From contig NZ_CP132204.1 of the NCBI RefSeq assembly GCF_030718995.1, positions 3,100,001 to 3,164,000 on the forward strand: 64,000 nucleotides of DNA. Direction: 5' to 3'. Below the pieces are notes generated by a model. That model was not told where the DNA came from, did not search any database, and saw nothing but the letters and a program-made list of their open reading frames with translations. This document shows, in pieces, positions 8,308 to 16,047 of this stretch. This stretch comes from Arthrobacter oryzae (GTDB lineage Bacteria > Actinomycetota > Actinomycetes > Actinomycetales > Micrococcaceae). Numbering within the stretch: the first letter of the stretch is position 1; every line of letters starts with the position of its first letter. The translations under genes were made by a program, and so were the position numbers.

Positions 8308-9993
8308 CTACCCCAGCAGCGCCCGCTTCAGGGTGTCCAGGCCAACCGAACCGATGTTCAGCGCCTTCGTGTGGAAGGCCTTCAGCTCGAAGCCCGGCCG
8401 GGCTTCGAGCTCGCTGCGGATCTGTTCCCAGAGGCGCTGGCCCACCTTGTAGGACGGCGCCTGGCCCGGCCACCCGAGGTAGCGGGCGAATTCGAAGTTG
8501 AGCTGGCCTTCGCTGATCGCCAGGTTCTGCTTCAGGAAGTCGTAGCCCTTGTCCGGCGTCCAGGTGCCGCTGCCCCAGCGTTCCGGAACCTCCAGCTCCA
8601 GGTGCACACCGATGTCGAACACCACGCGGGCCGCCCGCATCCGCTGCATGTCCAGCATGCCCATGTGGTCGCCGGGGTCCTTGAGGTACCCCAGCTCCTG
8701 CATCAGCTTTTCGGCGTAGAGTGCCCAGCCTTCGCCGTGGCCCGAAGTCCAGCAGACGTTGCGGCGCCACTTGTTGAGCAGCTCCCGGCGGTAGATGGCC
8801 GTGGCGATCTGGAGGTGGTGCCCCGGTACGCCCTCGTGGAACACCGTGGTGGTCTCGGCCCAGGTGGTGAACGTGTCCTCGCCCGGGGGAACAGACCACC
8901 ACATCCGGCCCGGCCTGCTGAAGTCGTCGGAGGGGCCGGTGTAGTAGATGCCGCCTTCGTCGGTGGGGGCAATCAGGCATTCGAGGGTCTGCATGATCTC
9001 CGGGATCTCAAAGTGCACGCCGGCGAGATCCGCCACCGCCTTGTCCGAGAGTCCCTGCATCCAGGCCTTGAGGGCATCAGTGCCCTTCAGCTGGCGGGCG
9101 GGATCGCTGTTCAGGACGGCCTTGGCTTCCTCCACGGAAGCGCCGGGCCGGATTTCGTCCGCTACCCGTTCCTGTTCCGCAATGAGGCGCTCCAGTTCCT
9201 GGACGCCCCAGGCGTAGGTCTCGTCGAGGTCCACTGTCGCGCCGAGGAATACCCGCGAGGCCAGCGCATAGCGGTCCCGGCCCACCGCGTCCTTGGCCGG
9301 GGCCACGGGCAACAACTCGTCGGACAGGAAGTTCGCGAGTTTTTCGTACCCCGCGCGGGCGGCGGCAGCGCCGTCGTCGAGCTTTGCCTGCAGTTCCGCG
9401 GACAGCGGGCCGTCCGCGGTCTTGGCCCCGGCGGCCATCTTGGCGAAGAATCCGTCCTCAGCGGCGTATTTGGTGGCCTGCTCGATGACGATGGACACCT
9501 GCCGGGCAGCGGAGACCTTGCCCTGATCCTTGGCGGCCCGCAGCGACTCGATGTAGCCCTCGATGGCGCCGGGAACACTGTGGGCGCGGCCGGCGATGTG
9601 CTCCCAGTGTTCCGCGGAATCGGTGGGCATCAGGTCAAAGATGGCGCGGATGTCCTGCGCCGGCGAGGAGATGTTGTTCAGGTCGGCAGCATCCCAGCCG
9701 GATTCGTGGATTTCCAGCTCCAGCCCCAGCCGTTCACGCATGGCGTCGAGGGTGACGGCGTCCACGTCGTCGACCGGCTCCAGCCCGTCCAGGGCATTGA
9801 GTGCCTCCCGCGCCGCCGCGATGAACCCTTCGATGCCGGCGGGCGAGAAATCCTGGAACTCAGTTTCGTGGCCGGGCACTCCAAGCGTGGTGGCAAAGCT
9901 CGGGTTAAGCCTGATCAGGGTGTCCGTATAGGCGTCTGCGACGGCGTCGATGGCTGTTTGGGGGCGCGCGGAGGCGGCGGTTTCGGTAGTCAC
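8308..9993 (-). CDS. DUF885 family protein, putative metallopeptidase
   Basis: A 561-residue DUF885 protein. The most telling motif is FHEGVPGHHLQIA near residue 390, an HExxxxHH-type zinc-site signature typical of the family, which is thought to have a peptidase-like fold. Conserved flanking blocks such as GEGWALYAEKLMQELG and the SEGQLNFEFARYLGWPGQA region are also present. There is no signal peptide or membrane segment, so it should be cytoplasmic. Family members are generally annotated as uncharacterised or putative peptidases, and the substrate is unknown. The start is GTG 9993 with no ribosome-binding site but TAGTCT six bases upstream, suggesting a leaderless transcript independent of the upstream carboxylase epsilon gene. 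Confidence 0.85.
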   Translation of the reverse strand: MTTETAASARPQTAIDAVADAYTDTLIRLNPSFATTLGVPGHETEFQDFSPAGIEGFIAAAREALNALDGLEPVDDVDAVTLDAMRERLGLELEIHESGWDAADLNNISSPAQDIRAIFDLMPTDSAEHWEHIAGRAHSVPGAIEGYIESLRAAKDQGKVSAARQVSIVIEQATKYAAEDGFFAKMAAGAKTADGPLSAELQAKLDDGAAAARAGYEKLANFLSDELLPVAPAKDAVGRDRYALASRVFLGATVDLDETYAWGVQELERLIAEQERVADEIRPGASVEEAKAVLNSDPARQLKGTDALKAWMQGLSDKAVADLAGVHFEIPEIMQTLECLIAPTDEGGIYYTGPSDDFSRPGRMWWSVPPGEDTFTTWAETTTVFHEGVPGHHLQIATAIYRRELLNKWRRNVCWTSGHGEGWALYAEKLMQELGYLKDPGDHMGMLDMQRMRAARVVFDIGVHLELEVPERWGSGTWTPDKGYDFLKQNLAISEGQLNFEFARYLGWPGQAPSYKVGQRLWEQIRSELEARPGFELKAFHTKALNIGSVGLDTLKRALLG

Positions 9994-9999
9994 CCCACG

Positions 10000-10005
10000 A
10001 GACTA
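10000..10005 (-). promoter_or_regulatory. -10 element for a probable leaderless DUF885 transcript
   Basis: TAGTCT on the minus strand is followed by six bases and the GTG start. The element lies in the short gap after the epsilon-subunit gene. Confidence 0.45.
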
Positions 10006-10090
10006 ACGGGGCAGTCCCAGTTATGAAAGACTCACTGAACTTTTCGGTGTGTCAGTTAGCCGCGGCGGTCTGGCCGCGGAGCCGCAGGCG

Positions 10091-10342
10091 TTAGCCCCGG
10101 CTCCGCTTCCAGGCTCCCGGTCCCGGAGTGGGGGCCAGTCGCAGCTGCTGCCGCCGCACCCAATGGCGGACGCTGGGCTTTGCATCGCCTTCCGGCTCGG
10201 CGCTGCCGAGGGAGAGTACGACGGCGGCCAGCGCCGCCAGTTCCACGTCCGTCGGTTCGCCCTTGACCACGGAGAACAACGGCTCCTCGGCCGCCGTGTC
10301 AGGCGCTGCCGCGTTCCCGGCGGGCTCCACTTCCGGGGTCAC
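10091..10342 (-). CDS. accE: Acyl-CoA carboxylase epsilon subunit
   Basis: An 83-residue protein matching the small epsilon subunit of actinobacterial acyl-CoA carboxylases. The core is [20 protein letters not shown], the usual V-x-G-x-P-(T/S)-x2-E-(L/V)-A-A-L signature; the C-terminal [22 protein letters not shown] tail is also typical. Epsilon binds and stimulates the beta/alpha holoenzyme. The GTG start overlaps the beta-subunit stop codon by four bases, so the two are translationally coupled. The N-terminal 20 residues are Ala/Pro/Glu-rich and poorly conserved in the family. Confidence 0.85.
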   Translation of the reverse strand: MTPEVEPAGNAAAPDTAAEEPLFSVVKGEPTDVELAALAAVVLSLGSAEPEGDAKPSVRHWVRRQQLRLAPTPGPGAWKRSRG

Positions 10343-11922
10343 AGCGGAATGTTCCCGTGCTTCTTGGCGGGCAGGCTGGCGCGCTTGTCCCGAAGGGCAC
10401 GCAGGCCCCTGATGATCTGAACCCGGGTTTCGGACGGCGCAATGACGGCATCCACGTAGCCAAGCTGGGCCGCCTGGTAGGGGTTGAGGAGTTCTTCCTC
10501 GTACTGCCGGATGACATCGGCGCGCTTGGCCTCGACGTCGCCGCCGGCCTCCGCGACTGCGGCAAGCTCGCGGCGGTACAGGATATTAACGGCACCCTGT
10601 GCACCCATAACGCCGATCTGGGCCGTGGGCCAGGCCAGGTTCAGGTCGGCGCCGAGCTTCTTGGAGCCCATGACGATGTACGCTCCGCCGTAGGCCTTGC
10701 GGGTGATGACGGTCAGCTTGGGGACGGTGGCCTCGGCGTAGGCATACAGGAGCTTGGCGCCGCGGCGGATGATCCCTTGGAATTCCTGGTCTTTGCCCGG
10801 AAGGAAGCCGGGCACATCCACCAGGGTGATGATGGGGATGTTGAAGGCGTCGCAGTGCCGGACGAAGCGCGCGGCCTTTTCGGAAGCCGAGATATCCAGG
10901 GTGCCGGCAAACTGCATCGGCTGGTTGGCCACGATGCCCACCGTATGCCCCTCGATGCGGCCGTAGCCGATCATCACGTTCGGGGCGTAGAGGGCCTGCA
11001 TTTCCAGGAAATGGGCGTCGTCCACGATCTGCTCAACGAGCTTGCGCATGTCATAGGGCTGGTTGGCGGAATCCGGAATCAGCGTGTCCAGGGCGAGGTC
11101 GTCGCCGTCGACCTCCAGGTCCTGCTGGTGCTCCAGTACCGGGGCTTCGGCCAGGTTGTTGGAGGGGAGGAAGTCCAGGAGTTCGCGGACAAATTCGATG
11201 GCGTCCGCCTCGTCCGCCGCCAGGTAGGTGGAGGTGCCGGTGGTGGCGTTGTGCTGCCGTGCGCCGCCGAGGGTTTCCATGTCAACGTCTTCGCCGGTGA
11301 CGGTCTTGATCACGTCCGGGCCGGTAATGAACATGTGGGAGGTCTTGTCCACCATGACCACGTAGTCGGTCAGGGCCGGGGAGTACGCGGCTCCGCCGGC
11401 GGAAGGGCCCATGATGAGGGAAATCTGCGGGACGACGCCGGAGGCGTGGACGTTGTTGCGGAAAATGTCCGCGAACATGGCCAGGGAGGCGACGCCTTCC
11501 TGGATCCGGGCCCCGCCGCCGTCGAGGATGCCCACTACCGGGCAACCGTTACGGAGCGCGAATTCCTGGACCTTGACGATCTTCTCGCCGTTGACCTGGC
11601 TGAGTGAGCCGCCGTACACCGAGAAGTCCTGGCTGTACACGGCGACGGGACGGCCGTCCACCGTGCCGTAGCCGGACACCAGGCCGTCGCCGAGGGGCTT
11701 CTTCTTTTCCATGCCGAAGGCCGTGGAGCGGTGGACGGCCAGGGCGTCGAACTCGACGAAGGATCCCTCGTCCAGGAGGAGGTCGATGCGTTCGCGGGCA
11801 GTGTTCTTGCCGCGGGCATGCTGCTTTTCGATGGCCTCGGGGCCGGATGGTTGCTCGGCACGCGCCTGGCGGTCGCGGAAATCTGCAATCTTTCCCGCAG
11901 TCGTTGTCAGATCGTGGCTCAT
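10339..11922 (-). CDS. accD: Acyl-CoA carboxylase beta subunit (carboxyltransferase)
   Basis: A 527-residue carboxyltransferase of the AccD5/PccB type. It transfers CO2 from carboxybiotin to acetyl- or propionyl-CoA. Visible landmarks are [14 protein letters not shown] and [20 protein letters not shown] in the N-terminal crotonase-like half, and [14 protein letters not shown] with [12 protein letters not shown] in the C-terminal half; Gly-Gly and Gly-Ala pairs form the expected oxyanion holes. ATG 11922 was chosen over a start 24 codons upstream because GGAG lies eight bases before it and conservation begins there ([20 protein letters not shown]). It is coupled to accE and divergent from an SDR gene. 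Chain-length preference cannot be settled from sequence alone. Confidence 0.92.
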   Translation of the reverse strand: MSHDLTTTAGKIADFRDRQARAEQPSGPEAIEKQHARGKNTARERIDLLLDEGSFVEFDALAVHRSTAFGMEKKKPLGDGLVSGYGTVDGRPVAVYSQDFSVYGGSLSQVNGEKIVKVQEFALRNGCPVVGILDGGGARIQEGVASLAMFADIFRNNVHASGVVPQISLIMGPSAGGAAYSPALTDYVVMVDKTSHMFITGPDVIKTVTGEDVDMETLGGARQHNATTGTSTYLAADEADAIEFVRELLDFLPSNNLAEAPVLEHQQDLEVDGDDLALDTLIPDSANQPYDMRKLVEQIVDDAHFLEMQALYAPNVMIGYGRIEGHTVGIVANQPMQFAGTLDISASEKAARFVRHCDAFNIPIITLVDVPGFLPGKDQEFQGIIRRGAKLLYAYAEATVPKLTVITRKAYGGAYIVMGSKKLGADLNLAWPTAQIGVMGAQGAVNILYRRELAAVAEAGGDVEAKRADVIRQYEEELLNPYQAAQLGYVDAVIAPSETRVQIIRGLRALRDKRASLPAKKHGNIPL

Positions 11923-12013
11923 CAAGTATCTCCGGCTCTGTAGCTGATGGTCGCTGGCCTGCGTCGCGACGGCGCTTAAGTAGCTTCCGCACAAAAACAG
12001 GACCCTGCTGGCT

Positions 12014-12057
12014 AGTCTAGTGACGCAAATGGCCCGGACCGCTGTAGAAAACCTACA
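12014..12057 (-). promoter_or_regulatory. Candidate promoter and operator of the carboxylase beta gene
   Basis: On the minus strand TAGACT (12019-12014) is a TANNNT -10 candidate. TGTAG-AAAAC-CTACA (12043-12057) lies immediately upstream of the -35 position. The same TGTAG-N5-CTACA core stands upstream of the alpha-subunit gene, suggesting shared control by one regulator. Confidence 0.45.
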
Positions 12058-12087
12058 ATTTTCTGCCGTCGATGGACACCGGGCAGC

Positions 12088-12107
12088 ATGTTACCCGCCG
12101 GTAACAT
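12088..12107. promoter_or_regulatory. Perfect 8-bp-arm palindrome at the SDR promoter
   Basis: ATGTTACC-CGCC-GGTAACAT is a perfect inverted repeat. It covers the -35 position of the SDR promoter, whose -10 is TAGAGT at 12116, so a bound dimeric regulator (TetR-like spacing) would block it. The regulator is unknown. Confidence 0.55.
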
Positions 12108-12115
12108 ACTTCGGT

Positions 12116-12121
12116 TAGAGT
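12116..12121 (+). promoter_or_regulatory. -10 element for a probable leaderless SDR transcript
   Basis: TAGAGT is followed by six bases and ATG 12128. No ribosome-binding site precedes the ATG. Confidence 0.5.
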
Positions 12122-12127
12122 GTCCTT

Positions 12128-13018
12128 ATGACTTCAAGCAACGATGCTTCGGGCACCGCCGCAGGGCCGTACCAGGCCGCCGGTTCCCTTCAGGGACGCA
12201 CTATTTTGATGTCGGGAGGCAGCCGCGGCATCGGCCTGGCCATTGCCCTTCGCGCCGCACGCGACGGAGCGAACATAGCGCTGATGTCAAAAACCGGCCA
12301 GCCGCACGCGAAACTCGAAGGGACCGTCTTCAGCGCTGCGGAACAGGTGGAGGCGGCAGGCGGCCGTGCGCTCCCGATCGTCGGCGATGTGCGCAATGAC
12401 GACGACGTCGCCGGGGCGGTTGCCGCCGCCGTCGAACGCTTCGGCGGAATCGACATTGTGATCAACAACGCCTCCGCGATTGATCTGTCCAAGACCGACG
12501 CCGTGGACATGAAGCGCTATGACCTCATGCAGGACATCAACGTGCGGGGCACCTTCCTGCTGTCCAAGCTGGCGCTGCCCGCCCTGCGCCGTTCGACGTC
12601 CGCCCACATCCTGACTCTCTCGCCGCCCCTGAACCTTGACCCCAAGTGGGCGGGAATGCACCTTGCCTACACCATGGCCAAATACGGCATGAGCCTCACC
12701 ACCCTCGGGCTGGCCGAGGAACTCAAGGAAGACGGCATCAGCGTCAACTCGCTCTGGCCCTGCACCCTGATCGATACGGCAGCCATCCGCAACATGCCCG
12801 GCGGCGAGAACATCGTCAAGGCTGCGCGCGGGCCGGAGATCATGGCTGATGCAGCCCATGCCGTGCTGACGGGAAGCAACCTGGCAGGAGGGGAGGACCA
12901 GCGGAGCGGCAATTTTTATACGGATGAACAGGTGCTCGCCGCGGCGGGGGTGGCCGATTTTTCCCCGTACAGCCTCGGCGCGCCGGAGGACCGGCTGGTC
13001 CCTGACATTTTCCTCTGA
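12128..13018 (+). CDS. SDR family oxidoreductase (HSDL2/AtuB-like)
   Basis: A 296-residue short-chain dehydrogenase. The Rossmann glycine motif is SGGSRGIGLAIAL near residues 30-42, the NNAS motif (VINNASAID) follows, and the catalytic set is Ser in LTLSPPL plus YTMAK. The YTMAKYGMSL context and the LSPPLN loop are typical of the HSDL2-like and citronellol dehydrogenase-like branch, which acts on fatty or branched alcohols and ketones. A role in lipid metabolism would fit the adjacent acyl-CoA carboxylase genes but is inference. The gene is divergent from accD, seems leaderless and carries a palindrome over its promoter. birA follows 50 bases downstream with its own promoter. Confidence 0.88.
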   Translation: MTSSNDASGTAAGPYQAAGSLQGRTILMSGGSRGIGLAIALRAARDGANIALMSKTGQPHAKLEGTVFSAAEQVEAAGGRALPIVGDVRNDDDVAGAVAAAVERFGGIDIVINNASAIDLSKTDAVDMKRYDLMQDINVRGTFLLSKLALPALRRSTSAHILTLSPPLNLDPKWAGMHLAYTMAKYGMSLTTLGLAEELKEDGISVNSLWPCTLIDTAAIRNMPGGENIVKAARGPEIMADAAHAVLTGSNLAGGEDQRSGNFYTDEQVLAAAGVADFSPYSLGAPEDRLVPDIFL

Positions 13019-13056
13019 GAACCGCCCGGCCCGCCGCCGCGGCCCCGCCAACTCGG

Positions 13057-13062
13057 TAGGAT
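13057..13062 (+). promoter_or_regulatory. -10 element for a probable leaderless birA transcript
   Basis: TAGGAT is followed by six bases and ATG 13069, with no ribosome-binding site in between. Confidence 0.5.
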
Positions 13063-13068
13063 TCAACT

Positions 13069-14049
13069 ATGGACGCCCCACAGCCCGCCGACGGCCAGGA
13101 CCCGATCAACCCACAGCCTTCCGAGGCCCGCGCCGGACTCAACCGGAGTGAGCTGGGCAGTGAGGATTTCCTGGCTGCCAACGGCATCACGCAGCTCACA
13201 GTGGTGGACTCGACAGGGTCCACCAACGCCGACCTCCTGCAGGGCGTCACCGTGGATCCCCGCGCGTGGCCGGATCTGTCCGTGCTGACGGCGGAGCACC
13301 AGACGGCCGCCCGCGGCAGGCTGGACCGGCACTGGGAGGCGCCGCCCCTGAGTTCAGTTCTGGTGTCGATTGTGCTCCGCCCGGTGAACGCGGAGGGTCG
13401 GCCGCTGCCCACGCATACCTACTCCTGGTTCTCGCTGCTCGCGGCCCTCGCCCTGCGTGAGGCGCTCCTGGAAACGGCGGGCATCCCTGCCGAGATCAAG
13501 TGGCCCAACGATGTCATGGTGCGGGGCAGGAAGATTGCCGGCATCCTGGCGCAGCTGGGACCCATGGGGGACGGCACCGTTCCGCCCGTGATCCTCGGCA
13601 CGGGCCTCAATGTGACCCTGACGGCCGCGGAGCTCCCGGTCCCCACGGCCACGTCCGTCCTGCTGGAAAATGCCAGGACTGTCGACCGGACCGCGCTGCT
13701 CAAGAGTTACCTTTCACGCTTTGCCGCGCTCTACCGCAGCTTCTGCAATGCCGACGGCGACCCCGCCGCAGGGCTGGCCGGCGGACCCTCGCTGCACAAG
13801 AGGGTCGAATCGGTGATGTCCACGCTGGGCAAGCAAGTGCGCGCCCAGCTTCCCGGCGACCATGAGATCATCGGCCATGCCTCCCGCCTGGACGAGTACG
13901 GCTCCCTCCTGGTGGTGGACGCGGCCAGGCATGAGCACGTCGTGACGGCCGGCGACGTCGTCCACCTCCGGCCGTGGACACCGCCAGGGTCGGGCAGCGG
14001 AACGGCAGCCGAGCCAGGGACTGGCGCCTCCGAAAGCGGATATGCGTAA
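13069..14049 (+). CDS. birA: Biotin--[acetyl-CoA-carboxylase] ligase
   Basis: A 326-residue biotin protein ligase, which adenylates biotin and attaches it to the carboxylase biotinyl domain. VVDSTGSTNADL, HQTAARGRLDRHWEAPP (the biotin-binding GRGRxGRxW region, here ARGRLDRHW) and IKWPNDVMVRGRKIAGIL are in order, followed by the C-terminal SH3-like cap region. There is no N-terminal helix-turn-helix; the first 45 residues are low complexity, so this is a monofunctional enzyme, not a biotin-sensing repressor. It serves the carboxylase subunits encoded nearby. The Ala/Pro-rich N-terminus and the absence of a ribosome-binding site fit a leaderless start. Its last eight bases overlap the next gene. 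Confidence 0.92.
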   Translation: MDAPQPADGQDPINPQPSEARAGLNRSELGSEDFLAANGITQLTVVDSTGSTNADLLQGVTVDPRAWPDLSVLTAEHQTAARGRLDRHWEAPPLSSVLVSIVLRPVNAEGRPLPTHTYSWFSLLAALALREALLETAGIPAEIKWPNDVMVRGRKIAGILAQLGPMGDGTVPPVILGTGLNVTLTAAELPVPTATSVLLENARTVDRTALLKSYLSRFAALYRSFCNADGDPAAGLAGGPSLHKRVESVMSTLGKQVRAQLPGDHEIIGHASRLDEYGSLLVVDAARHEHVVTAGDVVHLRPWTPPGSGSGTAAEPGTGASESGYA

Positions 14050-14671
14050 AGACCTCCTGCCGGGCGAACAGGTCATCACTGTCACCCGGCCACAGCCCCG
14101 GAAGCTCTTCTTTCCGGGGCTGCTGTTCATCGTCGTGCCTGCCGTCGGTGCGTACGCCAGTGCATGGATCGTGAAAGGCGGCCCGGCCGGGCTGGTTCCG
14201 GCGATAACCGGGGAGTGGACCCTATGGCTTGTCGCAGTGTGCGCCGGGGGAGTTGCGTGGATACTGTTGGGGTACTGCCTGCCGCGGGTGCTCAAGTGGC
14301 ACGCAACGCAGTACGTGCTGACCAGCCGGCGGATAGTTGCCCGTTATGGCATGTTGCGCAGGAGGGACATGCAGATTTCCCTCGCTTCCGTGCAGCACGT
14401 GGGTGTCAGCCAGTCGTTGTGGCAACGCATATTGCGTTCCGGGAATATATCGTTGGATACCGGGCATGGTGCCGAAGCCGTGATCCCGGATGTTCCGGAG
14501 GCTGTGAGGTTTCGAAACTTCGTCCTGGACGCCATCGATGAACTGCCCGCCGGCATGATCTTCGAGGCAGACCGGGCGGCGCAGGACATGAGCGGGAATG
14601 CGGCGCACTACCGGCCGTGGGGTGTGGGACAGACGTGGGATACGAGAGAAGGTGGAGCAGATGAGCGCTGA
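14042..14671 (+). CDS. PH-like (bPH2/DUF304) domain membrane protein
   Basis: A 209-residue membrane protein with the bacterial pleckstrin-like DUF304 fold. MRKDLLPGEQVITVTRPQPRK is a typical opening, followed by two membrane helices at about residues 21-40 and 55-80. Then comes the conserved block YVLTSRRIVARYGMLRRRDMQISLASVQHV, the classic YxLTxxRIxxRxGxxxRxxxxIxLxxI signature. Function is unknown; the family often sits near envelope genes. The start overlaps birA by eight bases and the end overlaps the cyclase start by eleven, so all three are probably co-translated. Confidence 0.85.
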   Translation: MRKDLLPGEQVITVTRPQPRKLFFPGLLFIVVPAVGAYASAWIVKGGPAGLVPAITGEWTLWLVAVCAGGVAWILLGYCLPRVLKWHATQYVLTSRRIVARYGMLRRRDMQISLASVQHVGVSQSLWQRILRSGNISLDTGHGAEAVIPDVPEAVRFRNFVLDAIDELPAGMIFEADRAAQDMSGNAAHYRPWGVGQTWDTREGGADER

Positions 14672-15944
14672 GAACGCCGGACCGGGTGACAACGCCGGAG
14701 CAGTGGACGAGGCAGAGCCGTCTGAGCTGCCATCGCCACCCGACGCCGTAGTGGAGACAGCAACCCTGGAAGCAGCCGTCCTGGATACGGCCACTTTGGA
14801 CACTGCTTCGGTCGAGGAGCCGGTGCTTCAAACGACCGTGCTTCAAACGCCGGTGCAAGGTGACCCGCCCGGCGACCCCGCCGCTCCCCCCACGGGAACC
14901 CTCTCTGCAGAACGGCTCGCAGCCAAGGCGCTCGAGGCCAGGCTCCTGGGCGGTGAGCGCAAGCTGCGCCGCCGTGAAGTGGCGGCCGGGGCGGGGCTTT
15001 CCCTGCTGTCCGCGCGCAAGCTTTGGCGCGCCCTGGGCTTTCCCAACCTCGGCGACGAGGATGTTGCCTTCACTGAGCGCGACCAGGCGGCTTTGTCCAC
15101 CGTCGTTGATCTGGTGCGCTCGGGGAAGCTCACCGAAGAAGCGGCAATTTCGGTGACCCGTGCCATCGGGCAGATGACTGACCGCATGGTGGTGTGGCAA
15201 ATCGAAGCCCTGGTGGAGGACATGGTCCACCGGCAGGGTGTCCCGGACGCCGTGGCCCGCAAGCGCCTGGTCAACCAGCTTCCGTCCCTGGTCGATGCCC
15301 TGGAGGAGATGCTGGTTTACTCCTGGCGCCGGCAGCTCAACGCCGGTGTCCAGCGTCTTGCCGTGCGGGCCGAGGCCGGACTGCAGGCCAGCGAAGAGGG
15401 CCGTGAGGGCGACGAGGATGACGCGCCGTTGCCGCTGGCGCGCGCCGTGGGCTTTGCCGACCTGGTTTCGTACACCTCCCTGTCGCGGCGCATGAACGAG
15501 AAGACGCTCGCGCAGCTGGTGCAGCGCTTTGAGAACAAGTGCGCCGAGATCATTTCGGTGGGCGGCGGCCGGCTGGTGAAAACAGTGGGTGACGAAGTCC
15601 TCTATATCGCCGAGACACCGGCGGCCGGGGCCGAAATCTCCCTCGCACTGTCCCAAGCCTTCACCGAGGATGAGATCCTGCCCGAAGCCAGGGTTGCGAT
15701 GGTCTGGGGGCGGATTCTTTCGCGCCTCGGCGACATCTACGGGCCCACCGTTAACCTCGCAGCCCGCCTGACCGCACTTGCCGACCCCGGCACTGTGCTT
15801 GTTGATTCAATGACGGCAGCAGCGTTGGAACACGACGAGCGGTTTGTGCTGGTGCCGCAGAAGGCAGAAGAGGTCCGCGGTTTTGGTGAGATCCACCCAG
15901 TGCTGCTGCAGCGCGGCAGCGGCCGCGGCCTGGTCCTGGACTAG
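14661..15944 (+). CDS. Class III adenylate cyclase with N-terminal regulatory domain
   Basis: A 427-residue soluble cyclase resembling mycobacterial Rv1264/Rv2212 in layout. Residues about 1-75 are acidic and low complexity, with a five-residue period (ATLEA, AVLDT, ATLDT, PVLQT). Residues about 85-240 form a helical regulatory domain. The catalytic domain begins at FADLVSYTSLSRRM. Metal-binding Asp267 and Asp311 (VKTVGDEVLYIAE), substrate residues Lys307 and Asp358 (GDIYGPTVNLAARL), and transition-state Asn365/Arg369 are all present, so ATP should be the substrate and activity is expected. ATG 14661 is chosen over an upstream start inside the PH-like gene because the conserved and acidic region begins here. 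No membrane segment is seen. It stands just before the giant-protein locus, but a functional link is unproven. Confidence 0.9.
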   Translation: MSAENAGPGDNAGAVDEAEPSELPSPPDAVVETATLEAAVLDTATLDTASVEEPVLQTTVLQTPVQGDPPGDPAAPPTGTLSAERLAAKALEARLLGGERKLRRREVAAGAGLSLLSARKLWRALGFPNLGDEDVAFTERDQAALSTVVDLVRSGKLTEEAAISVTRAIGQMTDRMVVWQIEALVEDMVHRQGVPDAVARKRLVNQLPSLVDALEEMLVYSWRRQLNAGVQRLAVRAEAGLQASEEGREGDEDDAPLPLARAVGFADLVSYTSLSRRMNEKTLAQLVQRFENKCAEIISVGGGRLVKTVGDEVLYIAETPAAGAEISLALSQAFTEDEILPEARVAMVWGRILSRLGDIYGPTVNLAARLTALADPGTVLVDSMTAAALEHDERFVLVPQKAEEVRGFGEIHPVLLQRGSGRGLVLD

Positions 15945-16047
15945 TTTCTAAAATTGATGGTCTTATGACATAGTCGGACTGGCCCGGCTGTGTTGCACAG
16001 CGGGTACTGGCGTGCCCGGACAGCGTTTGGTGGGGGAAATACTGGTA

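Noticed and set aside
8371..10026. 551-residue plus-strand frame over the DUF885 gene
   Set aside because: Antisense shadow of a well-conserved coding frame; low-complexity Gly/Val/Arg composition and no ribosome site.
15942..15950. TAGTTTCTA nonamer shared by the regions before giant gene A and before the WXG100 gene (44679-44687)
   Set aside because: In the first location it overlaps the cyclase stop codon and no -35 fits, so sharing is probably chance.
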